Shown here: positions 48,010 to 57,265 of the stretch, one piece after another
Layout: each line of letters begins with the position of its first letter
Numbering within the stretch: the stretch's first letter is position 1
Source: Collinsella sp. BG-O-102
GTDB lineage: Bacteria > Actinomycetota > Coriobacteriia > Coriobacteriales > Coriobacteriaceae
Reading direction: 5' to 3'
DNA: 64,000 bases
NCBI RefSeq assembly: GCF_023656745.1
Contig: NZ_JAMOKO010000007.1
Location: 57,043 to 121,042 of the forward strand
Notes under the pieces: model-generated
Seen by the model: the letters and a program-made list of their open reading frames with translations, nothing else
Database searches by the model: none
Told to the model about the DNA's origin: nothing
Made by a program: the position numbers and the translations under genes

Positions 48010-50601
48010 TTACTTGTCGGCGGCCGACTTCTTGGTGGTCGTCTTTTTCGCGGCAGTCTTCCTGGCGGTCGTCTTCTTGGCAGCAGTTTTCTTTGTCGCC
48101 GTGGTCTTCTTCGCCGTGCTCGCCTTGGTCGCAGTCTTGCGGCCACGGGCGGGCTTCTTCTCCTTGGTCGGGCAGTCCATGTTGACGCAGATACGCCACG
48201 GACCGCGCGCCGTGTTGACCACCACGATGGGGGCGCCGCACTCGGAACAGGTCTCACCCGTCGCCTCGAGTTTGCCACGCGCCGGCAGCGGATAGCTCAC
48301 GCCGCAATCGTCATAGTTGGTGCAGCGGATAAAGCGCTTGCCGCTCTTCTCGCTCTTGTGCGCAATCAGATCGCCATGGCGTCCGGCCTCGGCACACACC
48401 TTGCACTCGCCCACCTTAAGGTCGGGCTCGTAGTTAGTGGGGCATGTGGGGTTCACGCAGATCTCGAAAGCCTTCTGGCGGAACGGCTGGCACTTAATGC
48501 GCGGTGCGCCGCATTCGGGGCACACGGCAGCCTCGCCCTCGAGCGGGCTTACCTTGACGCCGCTCGGCACCGGATAGGTCACATCGCAGTCGGGCCAGCC
48601 CATGCAGCCGATAAAGCTACCGCGGGTCTTGGCGCTCGTCTTCATAACCAGGTCCTTGCCGCACTTGGGGCAGGCGCCCACGCGCGCATCGGCCGTGACG
48701 GCATCGCTGATGGCGTCGCCCAGCTCCTGCGTGTGCTTGAGCAGCTCGTCGAGCACGCCGGCCAGCAACGCGCGCGAGTGCGTCACGACATGCTCTTCGG
48801 TATCCTCGCCGCGCTCCACGCGGGTCATGTCGCCGTCGAGCTCACTGGTCATATCGGGACTCGTGATGCGCGGGGCAAACTGCGACAGTGCATCGATGAT
48901 GGCGATACCCAGCTGGCTCGGCTCCACGGGATCGTTTTTGAGGTAGCGCACGGCGTACAGGCGCTCGATGATGCTCGCGCGCGTGGACTTGGTACCCAGG
49001 CCGCGCTTCTCCATCTCCTGCACGAGCTTGCCCTGGCTGTAGCGCGCGGGCGGCTCGGTCTGCTTGGCCTCGAGCTTAATGTCGAACACATCGACCGTGT
49101 CGCCCTGCTCCAGCGGCGGCATCTGCTCGTCGCGCTTGAGTCCGTACGGGTACGCCTCGCGGAAACCCGGGGTCACGAGCACATCGCCCGAAGCCACGAA
49201 CGGCTCGCCGTTCACGTCGAGCTCGAGCTTAGTGTTTTCGATGGTCGCGGGACCCATAAGCGTCGCTAGGAAGCGGCGGGCGATGAGGTCGTAGAGCTTG
49301 CGCTGGCCGCCGTCGAGCGTGGACGGATCGCCCTCGCCCGTAGGATAGATAGGCGGGTGGTCGGTGGTCTCGACCTTGCCGCGCGTGGGCTTCATGGGGC
49401 CGGCGAGCACCTTTTTGCATACGGGCGCCAGCGCCGGGCTGATCTTTGCCAGGTCGCTCACCACGGCGCCCAGATCGAGCGTCGCAGGGTACACGGTATT
49501 GTCGACACGCGGGTAGCTGATGAGACCGGCCATGTAGAGGGACTCGGCGATGCGCATGGTACGCGCAGGTGAGATGCCCTCGGCTGCGGCGGCAGCCTGC
49601 AGCGAGGTGGTCGCAAACGGCGTGGGCGGCTGCTGCTTGCGCGAACGCTTGGTCACCGCGGCGACGGTTGCCGTCGCAACGCCGTCGACATGGCCGTACG
49701 CCGCCTCAGCAGCATCCTTGTCGGTAAAGCGCGCCGTCTTGTGCGCAATCTTAAAGCGGTCGTCCTCGGCAGCACCCTGTGCGGCGCCCATGCCGCGGAT
49801 CTGCCAATAGTCCTCGGGCACAAACGCCATGCGCTCGCGCTCGCGCTCGACCACCAGGGCAAGCGTCGGCGTCTGCACACGGCCGGCAGAGCGCACGTTA
49901 CCAAAGCCGCCAAACTTGGCGAGCGTCAGGTAGCGCGTGAGCACCGCACCCCAAATGAGGTCGATGTGCTGGCGGCTCTCGCCGGCGTCGGCCAGATTCT
50001 GGTCGAGCGAGACGAGATTATCGAAGGCCTGCGTGATCTCGGCCTTGGTAAACGAAGAGTACTGGGCGCGGGCAACCGGCAAGTCCGGCGCCACCTCGCG
50101 CACCTTGTTAAGGGCGTCCGAACCGATTAGCTCGCCCTCGCGATCGAAGTCCGTGGCGATAATGACGCTATCAGACTTTTTAGCGAGGTTCTTGAGCGAA
50201 CGAATGAGTTCCTTCTCGGCCGGTAGCTTAATGACGGGCGCCCAGGTGAGGTAAGGCAGGCTCTCGAGTTTCCAGCCCTTGATTGAGATGCCATCGGCAA
50301 GAAACGGCTTGCGCTTGGTGTCGTAGGGCGGACGCGCCAGGCCATCGGGTATGTCGGCCGGCAGCATCTCGCCGTCCTCGGTGACCGAATACCAGCCCAG
50401 CTTTTTATCGAACAGCACGCTGTCGCAAAAATCGGGCGCTAGGATGTGACCGGCAAGGCCGATGGTCACGCACTCCTCGCCCTTCCACTCAAAACGGTAG
50501 ATGGCGGTGTTGTACACCTTGTCCTTTTTGGGCTTGCCCGTGGACAGACGCTCGGCGATCTGACGCGCGGCGTCGTTTTTCTCGGCGATGATGAGCTTCA
50601 A
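48010..50601 (-). CDS. topA: Type IA DNA topoisomerase I, archaeal-type, with zinc ribbons and Lys-rich tail
   Basis: Relaxes negatively supercoiled DNA. 863 residues: Toprim domain with KLIIAEKNDAARQIAERLS at the start and DFDREGE (151-157), RSAGRVQTPTLALVV, catalytic Tyr363 in GLISYPRVDNT. The C-terminus has several CxxC zinc ribbons (CPKCGKDLVM, CPECGAPRIKC, CTNYDDCGVSYP, CSECGAPIVVV) and ends in a 40-residue Ala/Lys/Thr tail like histone H1. The pattern is nearer archaeal TopA than the usual bacterial enzyme. Upstream is hypB; downstream a strong hairpin. Confidence 0.88.
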   Translation of the reverse strand: MKLIIAEKNDAARQIAERLSTGKPKKDKVYNTAIYRFEWKGEECVTIGLAGHILAPDFCDSVLFDKKLGWYSVTEDGEMLPADIPDGLARPPYDTKRKPFLADGISIKGWKLESLPYLTWAPVIKLPAEKELIRSLKNLAKKSDSVIIATDFDREGELIGSDALNKVREVAPDLPVARAQYSSFTKAEITQAFDNLVSLDQNLADAGESRQHIDLIWGAVLTRYLTLAKFGGFGNVRSAGRVQTPTLALVVERERERMAFVPEDYWQIRGMGAAQGAAEDDRFKIAHKTARFTDKDAAEAAYGHVDGVATATVAAVTKRSRKQQPPTPFATTSLQAAAAAEGISPARTMRIAESLYMAGLISYPRVDNTVYPATLDLGAVVSDLAKISPALAPVCKKVLAGPMKPTRGKVETTDHPPIYPTGEGDPSTLDGGQRKLYDLIARRFLATLMGPATIENTKLELDVNGEPFVASGDVLVTPGFREAYPYGLKRDEQMPPLEQGDTVDVFDIKLEAKQTEPPARYSQGKLVQEMEKRGLGTKSTRASIIERLYAVRYLKNDPVEPSQLGIAIIDALSQFAPRITSPDMTSELDGDMTRVERGEDTEEHVVTHSRALLAGVLDELLKHTQELGDAISDAVTADARVGACPKCGKDLVMKTSAKTRGSFIGCMGWPDCDVTYPVPSGVKVSPLEGEAAVCPECGAPRIKCQPFRQKAFEICVNPTCPTNYEPDLKVGECKVCAEAGRHGDLIAHKSEKSGKRFIRCTNYDDCGVSYPLPARGKLEATGETCSECGAPIVVVNTARGPWRICVNMDCPTKEKKPARGRKTATKASTAKKTTATKKTAAKKTTARKTAAKKTTTKKSAADK

Positions 50602-50655
50602 AAGAGGCTCCTATCTCGTATCTCTGCGGCTACGCCCGCCCGTATGGCGGCCGAC

Positions 50656-51339
50656 TTACGCCCTTGCTTGCTCAATCTGCCCGATGAGCCAATCGCACCA
50701 GGCATCCATGCCCTCGCCCTTGCGCGCGCTCACGGCAAACCGCGGCGCCTGCGGATTGAGGTCATCGAGTGTCTTAGTATACCTATCCATGTCAAAATCG
50801 AAAGCCGGAGCCACGTCGACCTTGTTGAGCAGCTGCGCGCCAGCGTGCTGGAAGATGCCCGGGTACTTGATGGGCTTGTCGTCGCCCTCGGGCACCGAGA
50901 GGATCATGATGGACAGGTTCTCACCCAGGTCAAAGTCGACTGGGCAGACCAGGTTACCCACGTTTTCGATAAAGATGACATCGATGTTATCGAGCCCAAC
51001 GGCCTGGTCGAACGCGTCAACGGCCTCCATGATCATATTGCCCTCAAGGTGGCACAGGCCGCCCGTGTTGATCTGGATGGCGGGCATGCCGGCTTCCTTC
51101 ATGGTAATGGCATCGACATCCGAGGCGATGTCGCCCTCGATGACGGCGCAGCGCAAGCCGGCCTTGTCGCGCAGGCGCTCGTTGGTGCCCAGAATCGTAG
51201 TGGTCTTGCCCGAGCCAGGGCTCGACAACACATTGATCACATAGGTGCCTGTCTCATCAAATCGCTGACGTAGCTGATCTGCCAGGCGCTCGTTGCGCGA
51301 CAGGATCGGCGACGCGATATCAATCGTTTTCTCAGCCAT
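50656..51339 (-). CDS. hypB: Hydrogenase nickel incorporation GTPase HypB
   Basis: Inserts nickel into [NiFe]-hydrogenase with HypA. 227 residues: P-loop NVLSSPGSGKTTTILGTNER, AVIEGDIASDVDAITMKEAG, INTGGLCHLEGNMIMEAVDA, and NKVDVAPAFDFDMDRY (GTP base). The N-terminal His-rich or CXXCGC nickel-binding part of some HypB is absent. HypA is encoded next to it, but no hydrogenase subunit is in the window. Confidence 0.92.
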   Translation of the reverse strand: MAEKTIDIASPILSRNERLADQLRQRFDETGTYVINVLSSPGSGKTTTILGTNERLRDKAGLRCAVIEGDIASDVDAITMKEAGMPAIQINTGGLCHLEGNMIMEAVDAFDQAVGLDNIDVIFIENVGNLVCPVDFDLGENLSIMILSVPEGDDKPIKYPGIFQHAGAQLLNKVDVAPAFDFDMDRYTKTLDDLNPQAPRFAVSARKGEGMDAWCDWLIGQIEQARA

Positions 51340-51394
51340 ACTTAGCGCTCCTTAATTTGGCCCCTTTATACCCCATCACCAGATGGCTAGCGGG

Positions 51395-51751
51395 CTAATC
51401 GTCGGGGGTTTCGATTTCGATACTTGCGATGTCGAGCTCGCGGCCGTGCAGCAGGCGCACGTTGGCGCCGCCACATTGGGGGCAGCGGCAATGGAAACGG
51501 TCGTGATCGAAGACCTCTCCGCAGTCCAGGCACTCGCTTTGTGGATGGACTTCCTCCACGGCAAGCTCGCAGCCGCGCGTGAGCGGGTCCTCGTCGCGAA
51601 ACGTCTCCCACGCAAAGTCGAGCGCCTCGCGCACGACCTCGGTCATATCCCCGATACGCAGCGTTACCAAAACGGCGCGCGAGGCCCCCGCCCCACGCGC
51701 CGCGCGAATCACTGTATCGAGTATGCCGTTGACAATGCCAACCTCGTGCAT
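51395..51751 (-). CDS. hypA: Hydrogenase nickel-insertion metallochaperone HypA
   Basis: 118 residues. The nickel ligand His2 in MHEVGIVNGI is present, as are the zinc-site cysteine pairs SECLDCGEVF and CRCPQCGGANV. Partner of HypB, 55 bp upstream of it on the same strand. Confidence 0.92.
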   Translation of the reverse strand: MHEVGIVNGILDTVIRAARGAGASRAVLVTLRIGDMTEVVREALDFAWETFRDEDPLTRGCELAVEEVHPQSECLDCGEVFDHDRFHCRCPQCGGANVRLLHGRELDIASIEIETPDD

Positions 51752-51757
51752 ACCGAT

Positions 51758-52552
51758 TTACTCCTCGCTGTCCTCTTCGTCGTCCGAGAACAGGTCCAGA
51801 CGACTCACGAACAAGCCCTCCTTGCCCTCGCGCGCGGTAATGACCACGCGAGCGATGGCGAGCGAAATCTCGTAGAGCGAGAGCAGGGCGCCATACATGA
51901 GGCCCAGCGTAACGGGCGAGCCGTCGGGCGTAATCACAGCCGAGCCCACAAGCAGACCAACGTATACGTAACGCCAGGCACTGCGGAAGGCCGCATAGGA
52001 CACGATATGGAAGACGGACAGATAAAAGATAATGAGCGGCAGCTCAAACGCCACACCAAAGCCGATCATAAAGAGCAGCTCCATGTTGACGTAGTTCTCC
52101 AGATCGGGCAGCGCCGTGGCGACGGCCGAGGTCTCGCCGATGAGCCACTCAAAGCCTGCAGGGATGATGATGAAGTAGCAAAAGATTGCGCCCAGGAAGA
52201 ACAGCACCGTCGAGGCGAGCACCGTAGGCACGACCCACTTGCGCTCGTTAGGGCGAAGCGCCGGCAGGAAAAATGCCAGAATCTGCCAGATGATCATGGG
52301 CGTGCACATGACCACGGCCATCTTGATGGCCAGCGAGAAGCGCAGGCCAAAGCCGCCGAGCGTGGTGGTGATGTAGAACTTACCGTCCGGCACAAAGGAG
52401 CGGATGGGGTCTTCCAGGATGTCGAGCACCACGGGCGTGGCGAAATACAGCACGATGGCGGCGGCAAACACCGACACGACCACGATGGTCAGGCGGCGAC
52501 GGAGCTCGCCCAGGTGATCGAAGAGCGGCATGCGCGCAGGTCCGATAGGCAT
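51758..52552 (-). CDS. tatC: Sec-independent translocase subunit TatC
   Basis: 264-residue membrane receptor of the twin-arginine pathway. Marks: PLFDHLGELRRRLTIVVVSV (core Glu of HLxELRxR), FAFFLPALRPNERKWVVPTV-type segment, FELPLIIFYLSVFHIVSY, and VITPDGSPVTLGLMYGALLS. Six membrane segments expected. Follows tatA by overlap. Confidence 0.94.
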   Translation of the reverse strand: MPIGPARMPLFDHLGELRRRLTIVVVSVFAAAIVLYFATPVVLDILEDPIRSFVPDGKFYITTTLGGFGLRFSLAIKMAVVMCTPMIIWQILAFFLPALRPNERKWVVPTVLASTVLFFLGAIFCYFIIIPAGFEWLIGETSAVATALPDLENYVNMELLFMIGFGVAFELPLIIFYLSVFHIVSYAAFRSAWRYVYVGLLVGSAVITPDGSPVTLGLMYGALLSLYEISLAIARVVITAREGKEGLFVSRLDLFSDDEEDSEE

Positions 52553-53151
52553 TACTCATCGCCTCCCTTCGGGGCATCGGCGGTGGCAGCCTCGGCAACG
52601 GCCTCGTCCTCGGCCTCGAGCTCGCGAGCGAGCTGGTCGACGACGGCCTTGCGCTTGCGGGGACGACGGGCGTAGAGGTCAGCCGTCGTGGGCTCTGCCG
52701 GCTCGGGCTCGGACTCCGGCTCTGCAGCAGGCTCGGGCTCGACGACAGACTCGGCGGCAGCGGCAGGCTCGGCGCCCTCGGCCTCGGACTCCTCAGCAGC
52801 ACCCTCGACCTCGGCGGCAGCCTCGCTCGCGGCCTTCTCGGCGGCAAGGCGGGCACGGCGCTCGGCAAAGGTCTCCTTCTTTGCGGGCGCAGCCGTCTCG
52901 ACGGCATCCTCGTCTGCATCGGAATCGTCATCGACGGCAGTCTTCTTGGGCTTGACCGGTGCCGAAGCGGCCTCACTTACCGGATCGATAATCTCGGACT
53001 GAACAACGGCCGTCATCTTTTCCTGCGTCTCGCGGAACTGACGGATGGCACGGCCGATCGTGCGGCCCATCTGTGGGAGCTTATCCGGGCCAAACAGCAA
53101 AAAGCCGAAGACCACGATGATCGCGAGCTCACCCTCTCCAATACCAAACAC
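52552..53151 (-). CDS. TatA/TatB-type twin-arginine translocase subunit
   Basis: 199 residues: N-terminal membrane segment (GIGEGELAIIVVFGFLLFGP), then the amphipathic helix with FGPDKLPQMGRTIGRAIRQF, then a long acidic/Ala-rich tail that is mostly disordered. GTG at 53151 follows GGAGG. The tail length and content resemble TatB more than the short TatA. Overlaps tatC by one base. Confidence 0.9.
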   Translation of the reverse strand: MFGIGEGELAIIVVFGFLLFGPDKLPQMGRTIGRAIRQFRETQEKMTAVVQSEIIDPVSEAASAPVKPKKTAVDDDSDADEDAVETAAPAKKETFAERRARLAAEKAASEAAAEVEGAAEESEAEGAEPAAAAESVVEPEPAAEPESEPEPAEPTTADLYARRPRKRKAVVDQLARELEAEDEAVAEAATADAPKGGDE

Positions 53152-53304
53152 ACATACCTCCAAGGCTCGATGTGAGTCGAGCCCGCACCGCGCCATTCGG
53201 CCGGAACTCGTCTATTCATTCGGTCAAGTATAGCGCCCGGACGCCAAAACGTCCGAGCGCATCACAAACATATGCCAAACGGCACGCCCTTTTGGGGGCA
53301 AAGA

Positions 53305-53619
53305 TTATGCAGCGGTGATCGAAATCTCCTGGTCGACACCCAACAGCTGGACCACGCGCATCACGGGGGGCTGCACATTGGTGCAGCTAAAGCGCTTGCT
53401 GTGGTCGGCCGCGTGGTGCGCGGCGCCCACGAGCACGCCAATGCCCGTCGAATCGATGTAGCTCACCTGGGCAAAATCGAGCTCAACGGCCTCGGTGGGC
53501 TGCTCGAGCGCCAGGTCGATGGCATTGCGCAGGCTATCGGCGTTAGAGATATCGATCTCGCCGGTTACCTTAATGGTGTAGAGCTCTGGCGTGGGGTTGG
53601 TGGAAATACCCAAATCCAT
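53305..53619 (-). CDS. STAS-domain anti-sigma factor antagonist-like protein
   Basis: 104 residues: YTIKVTGEIDISNADSLRNA and VELDFAQVSYIDSTGIGVLV, with the phosphorylatable Ser in the IDSTGIG loop, as in SpoIIAA/RsbV. It would bind an anti-sigma kinase when dephosphorylated. ATG 53619 follows AAAGGAG. No kinase or sigma gene is adjacent. Confidence 0.9.
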   Translation of the reverse strand: MDLGISTNPTPELYTIKVTGEIDISNADSLRNAIDLALEQPTEAVELDFAQVSYIDSTGIGVLVGAAHHAADHSKRFSCTNVQPPVMRVVQLLGVDQEISITAA

Positions 53620-53670
53620 GTATACGCTCCTTTACGTATCGAAAGTGCGGATAGTACGGGAAGCCGCGCG

Positions 53671-54975
53671 TTAGGCGCGCTCGGAACGCGCAAGCTCGGC
53701 AGCGACGAGCTTGACGGCCAGCACCAGCACATCGAGCGCGGCCTCCAGGTCCTCGACCGTGGGATAGCTCGGCGCGATGCGGATGTTGGTGTCGCGCGGG
53801 TCCTTGCCATAGGGCCAGGTAGCACCGGCCGGCGTGAGCTTGACGCCTAGGTCGGCGCAAAGCGCGGCGACCTTCTGGGCCGATCCCTCGGGACCATCGA
53901 AGCTTACAAAGTAGCCGCCGCGGGGATGCGTCCAGGTGGCGCAGCCCGTGCCGCCCAGGCCCTCGGTGAGCTTGCGCTCAACGGCCTCAAAGCGCGGGCG
54001 CAAGAACTCGGCATGCTTTTTCATGTGCTCCTTGACCGCCTCGATGGTGGGAAGGAAACGCACGTGGCGCAGTTGGTTGAGCTTATCGGCGCTGATGAGG
54101 CCGGCCTTCAGGCGCTTGGAGAACTCCGCGATAACCGCGGGGCTCGCACCGATAAAGCCGATACCGGCACCCGGGAAAGTGATCTTGGACGTCGAGGCGA
54201 ATGCCACCACGCGGTCCTCGGTGCCCGCCGTGCGGGCAATATCGAAGATGTTGGCGAGCTCGTCGGTCTCGTCGTACAGGTCGTGCACGCAGTAGGCGTT
54301 GTCCCAGAAGATGCGGAAATCGGGTGCGGCCGTAGGCATCTCAATCAGGCGGCGCACAGTGTCCTCGCTAAAGGTGATGCCCGTGGGGTTGGAATACTTG
54401 GGCACGCACCAGATGCCCTTGATGGAATCGTCGGCGGCGACGAGGCGCTCGACCTCGTCCATGTCGGGGCCGTTGTCGGTCATCGCGACGGGAACGTTCT
54501 CGATACCCAGATCGGCGGTGATGCCAAAGTGGCGGTCGTAGCCGGGAACCGGGCACAGGAACTTGACCTTCTTGCCGTCGTGCGCTGCCTCGTAAGCCTC
54601 CCAAGGATCGCTACCACACGAGCCGCAACGCCAGAACATACCGGCGATATCGTGCTCGATCAGCAAGCTCGACGAGCCCAGCACGAGCGTCTGCTCGGCG
54701 GGGCAACCCAGGAACTCCCCCGCTAGCTTGCGTGCCGAGGGAATGCCCTCAAAGCAGCCGTAGTTGGAGCAGTCGACGTTGCCATCGTGCAGATCGGCGT
54801 CGGCGTTGAGGATATCGAGCATGGGGCGCGAGATGTCCACCTGGGCGGGCGACGGCTTGCCGCGGGCCATGTCGAGCGCCAGGCCCTTGGCCTTGACCTC
54901 GGCGACCTCGGCTTTGAGCGCCTCGATGGCGGCATCGAGTTCGGTGGTTTCCATCTTCTGGTAGATCGTCTGCAT
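53671..54975 (-). CDS. PLP-dependent aminotransferase, aspartate aminotransferase type Ic
   Basis: 434 residues. Marks: LALDMARGKPSPAQVDISRP, NYGCFEGIPSARKLAGEFLG, NPTGITFSEDTVRRL, and the PLP-lysine loop AFASTSKITFPGAGIGFIGA. The type Ic branch lacks the fold-I conserved features of type Ia but is known as a bacterial aspartate aminotransferase. It would link aspartate and glutamate. STAS gene follows it. Confidence 0.83.
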   Translation of the reverse strand: MQTIYQKMETTELDAAIEALKAEVAEVKAKGLALDMARGKPSPAQVDISRPMLDILNADADLHDGNVDCSNYGCFEGIPSARKLAGEFLGCPAEQTLVLGSSSLLIEHDIAGMFWRCGSCGSDPWEAYEAAHDGKKVKFLCPVPGYDRHFGITADLGIENVPVAMTDNGPDMDEVERLVAADDSIKGIWCVPKYSNPTGITFSEDTVRRLIEMPTAAPDFRIFWDNAYCVHDLYDETDELANIFDIARTAGTEDRVVAFASTSKITFPGAGIGFIGASPAVIAEFSKRLKAGLISADKLNQLRHVRFLPTIEAVKEHMKKHAEFLRPRFEAVERKLTEGLGGTGCATWTHPRGGYFVSFDGPEGSAQKVAALCADLGVKLTPAGATWPYGKDPRDTNIRIAPSYPTVEDLEAALDVLVLAVKLVAAELARSERA

Positions 54976-55124
54976 GGGTGCGACCTTTCACGAAGCGGTA
55001 CGTTGCAATTCTTCTAAGTATAGACCGCCACCGTCGCAACGTTATGAAGCCGTGATAGATTAAGTCCATCGCAATAAATTACGAATCGCCGCGCATGCCG
55101 GCGTGGGGCGCCCAAGGAGGCACT

Positions 55125-55379
55125 ATGGAGTACGGATCGTTCCAAGCCGAGGAATTCGGCGACCTGCAGCGCCTGGTCGACGGACTGTTTTACGACCGCC
55201 ACGCCATCGACCGCCTAGATTTGATCGTACAGGCCGAGATCTTGGACCTGGCGCCCGATCTCATGGAAATCGTCAACTTGCTGCCGCCCGGCTACTACGA
55301 CCGACAGTCACTTTGCGACCAGCTCAACTCTGCCCTAGCCGCCCACGGCTGGGGCGCCGTCTACGGAACGGTGGAATAG
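55125..55379 (+). CDS. Small hypothetical protein
   Basis: 84 residues, acidic and helical (FQAEEFGDLQRLVDGLFYDR, LDLIVQAEILDLAPDLMEIV), no recognised domain. The AAGGAGGCACT before ATG 55125 is a strong start. A 31-bp palindrome begins 3 bp after its stop. Confidence 0.6.
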   Translation: MEYGSFQAEEFGDLQRLVDGLFYDRHAIDRLDLIVQAEILDLAPDLMEIVNLLPPGYYDRQSLCDQLNSALAAHGWGAVYGTVE

Positions 55380-55381
55380 CC

Positions 55382-55412
55382 CTAGTCATTGCGGACGTTC
55401 TTAAACGACTAG
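55382..55412. repeat. 31-bp dispersed palindrome, copy 2 (CTAGTCATT type)
   Basis: CTAGTCATTGCGGACGTTC... with inverted AACGACTAG arm; differs from 5258-5288 at only two or three positions. Confidence 0.75.
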
Positions 55413-55906
55413 GTTAACGCCGATGTTTTGGCAGCGTCAGCGAAAACGACCCTAAGCGAGCAAGGTGACGTGAAATGAAAGGGCGCTGACCTTCTGGTCG
55501 CGCCCTTGAAATTAAACGTCAGATTGCCGCTTAGGGTCGCTTGCAGCGTCGAGCAGTTGCGCGGTTTGGTAAAACCGCGCAACAAAAGGGCCTGTGGTCA
55601 AAAAAGAGCAAAAATGAGTACTGTTACCTTTTTAGTAGCAGCGATTTTTGGTCAAAATCGACAACCTCGAGCCCGAAACTCCTTATTCACCGTCAACCGG
55701 CGCTAAATTGAAAGCCGATGACCGCTTATTAACGTACAGTATTTACGGTTTTGTCCATTATTTTTTGCTCGCAAAATGAAACGCCGTTTGTGACAGTACT
55801 CACAAACGGCGTTTTTTGACCACAGGGGTATTCAACGAATGGCAGACATTGCTCTAAGCCACATTTTGCACGCGCTCGAGACATTACCAACCAAGCTTTA
55901 GCGCCC
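55413..55906. other. Gap with MITE-like element B and the nhaA terminator hairpin
   Basis: No gene is supported. It contains an inner CCGTAA.../GCGCAACA run, element B (55591-55826) and, inside it, the hairpin AAACGCCGTTTGTG / CACAAACGGCGTTT with a T-run. Confidence 0.6.
55591..55826. repeat. MITE-like 236-bp element B, related to element A
   Basis: Outer arms (55591-55624 and 55793-55826) match over 34 bp with a diverged centre; ATGAGTACTGTTACC and TTTAGTAGCAGCG are shared with element A at 40855. The inside is AT-rich without a gene. The right part doubles as a terminator-like hairpin for nhaA. Confidence 0.75.
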
Positions 55907-57265
55907 CTACTCGTCCTTGGGCGCGGGATGTTTGCAGACCACGCTCATGTAGATCATGCCGAGCACGGCGGCAGTGACCGAACCGGCGAGAATAGCGGCC
56001 TTGGCGGCCAGGACCTCAAACTCAGCCGTCGGGAAGGCAAGGCCGCTGATGAGAATCGACATGGTAAAGCCGATGCCGCCCAGAATGCCCACACCGGCAA
56101 TCATGTGCCAGTTGACATTGCGCGGCAGCTCGCAAGCCTTAAGCTTGACTAGGGCAAACGTCATGCCAAAGATGCCGATCGGCTTGCCCAGCAACATGCC
56201 AAAGTACACGCCGAGCGTCACCGGGTCGGTGAGTAGCGTGCTCATGTCCACGCCCACCAGGCGAACCTGCGCGTTCACGAACGCAAAGATCGGCAGAATC
56301 ACAAAGTTGACCGGCGTGGAGATCAGACGCTCCATGCGAATGAGCGGCGGGGTCACGCGGTGCATGACACGCTCGACCTTGGTGGTCGAGACGGTAAAGT
56401 CATGCTGGCCCAGGATGTGTGCCTCGTCATCGTAGCGGTCATCGAGCAGCGGCAGGCACTCGCCCAACCAATCGGTGAGGCTATCGAGCTTGACGCCGCA
56501 CTTGGCCGGGATGGTAAAGGCCAAGATGACGCCGGCGAGCGTAGCGTGCACGCCGCTCTTGAACATGCAGAACCACAGCAGCAGGCCCAGCACCGAGTAC
56601 GGGGCAAGGCGGTAATGCTGCGTCTTGTTGAGCCACACGAGCGCGCAGGTCACAAGCGCGGCGGCGCCCAACCAAAACGGATTGGGGCTCTGACCGTAGA
56701 AGATGGCGATGGCGGCGATGGAAATGAGGTCGTCGGCGATGGCGAGCGTCGAGAAGAACACGCGCACGCCGTTGGGCACGCGATTGCCCAAAAGCGACAG
56801 CACGCCCAGCGCAAAGGCAATATCGGTTGCCATGGGAATGGCCCAGCCGTTGTGCGCGCCGGCATGGTTAAAGATCAGATAGATGCAGGCGGGAACGACG
56901 ACGCCGCCCACGGCCGCCAGCATGGGAAGCATGGCCTGGCGCGGGTTTTTGAGCTCGCCAACTGTCATCTCGTACTTGAGCTCAATGCCCACCAACAAAA
57001 AGAAAATCGCCATGAGGAAGTCGTTGACGAAAAGCTCAACGGTGAGGCCAGCCGTCAAATGCCCCAGACCCACATACAGCGGGGTCTCCAAAAAGTGATG
57101 GATGGCCTCATAGGCATCGGTATTGGCGCAAATGACGGCGGCGATGGCGGCGAAGACCATGACGGCGGCGGAAATCGTGCCGTTCTCGGCGATGCGCTCC
57201 CAGATGTCGTGACGCTCAAAGCGCTTGCGCTCACGAACGTTGAACAGCTGCTCAGTTGCTGCCAT
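55907..57265 (-). CDS. nhaA: Na+/H+ antiporter NhaA
   Basis: 452 residues, membrane antiporter exporting Na+ in exchange for H+. Marks: AIFFLLVGIELKYEMTVGEL, GWAIPMATDIAFALGVLSLL, and FSTLAIADDLISIAAIAIFY with the adjacent Asp pair that binds ion. The extra N-terminal 30 residues and C-terminal tail are modest. AAAGGAG precedes the ATG; a small ACGGGA/TCCCGT hairpin sits just upstream of that site. Confidence 0.95.
   Translation of the reverse strand: MAATEQLFNVRERKRFERHDIWERIAENGTISAAVMVFAAIAAVICANTDAYEAIHHFLETPLYVGLGHLTAGLTVELFVNDFLMAIFFLLVGIELKYEMTVGELKNPRQAMLPMLAAVGGVVVPACIYLIFNHAGAHNGWAIPMATDIAFALGVLSLLGNRVPNGVRVFFSTLAIADDLISIAAIAIFYGQSPNPFWLGAAALVTCALVWLNKTQHYRLAPYSVLGLLLWFCMFKSGVHATLAGVILAFTIPAKCGVKLDSLTDWLGECLPLLDDRYDDEAHILGQHDFTVSTTKVERVMHRVTPPLIRMERLISTPVNFVILPIFAFVNAQVRLVGVDMSTLLTDPVTLGVYFGMLLGKPIGIFGMTFALVKLKACELPRNVNWHMIAGVGILGGIGFTMSILISGLAFPTAEFEVLAAKAAILAGSVTAAVLGMIYMSVVCKHPAPKDE

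Noticed and set aside
48010..48241. Separate small genes over the topA 3' end
   Set aside because: These are other-frame readings of the Lys/Ala-rich tail.
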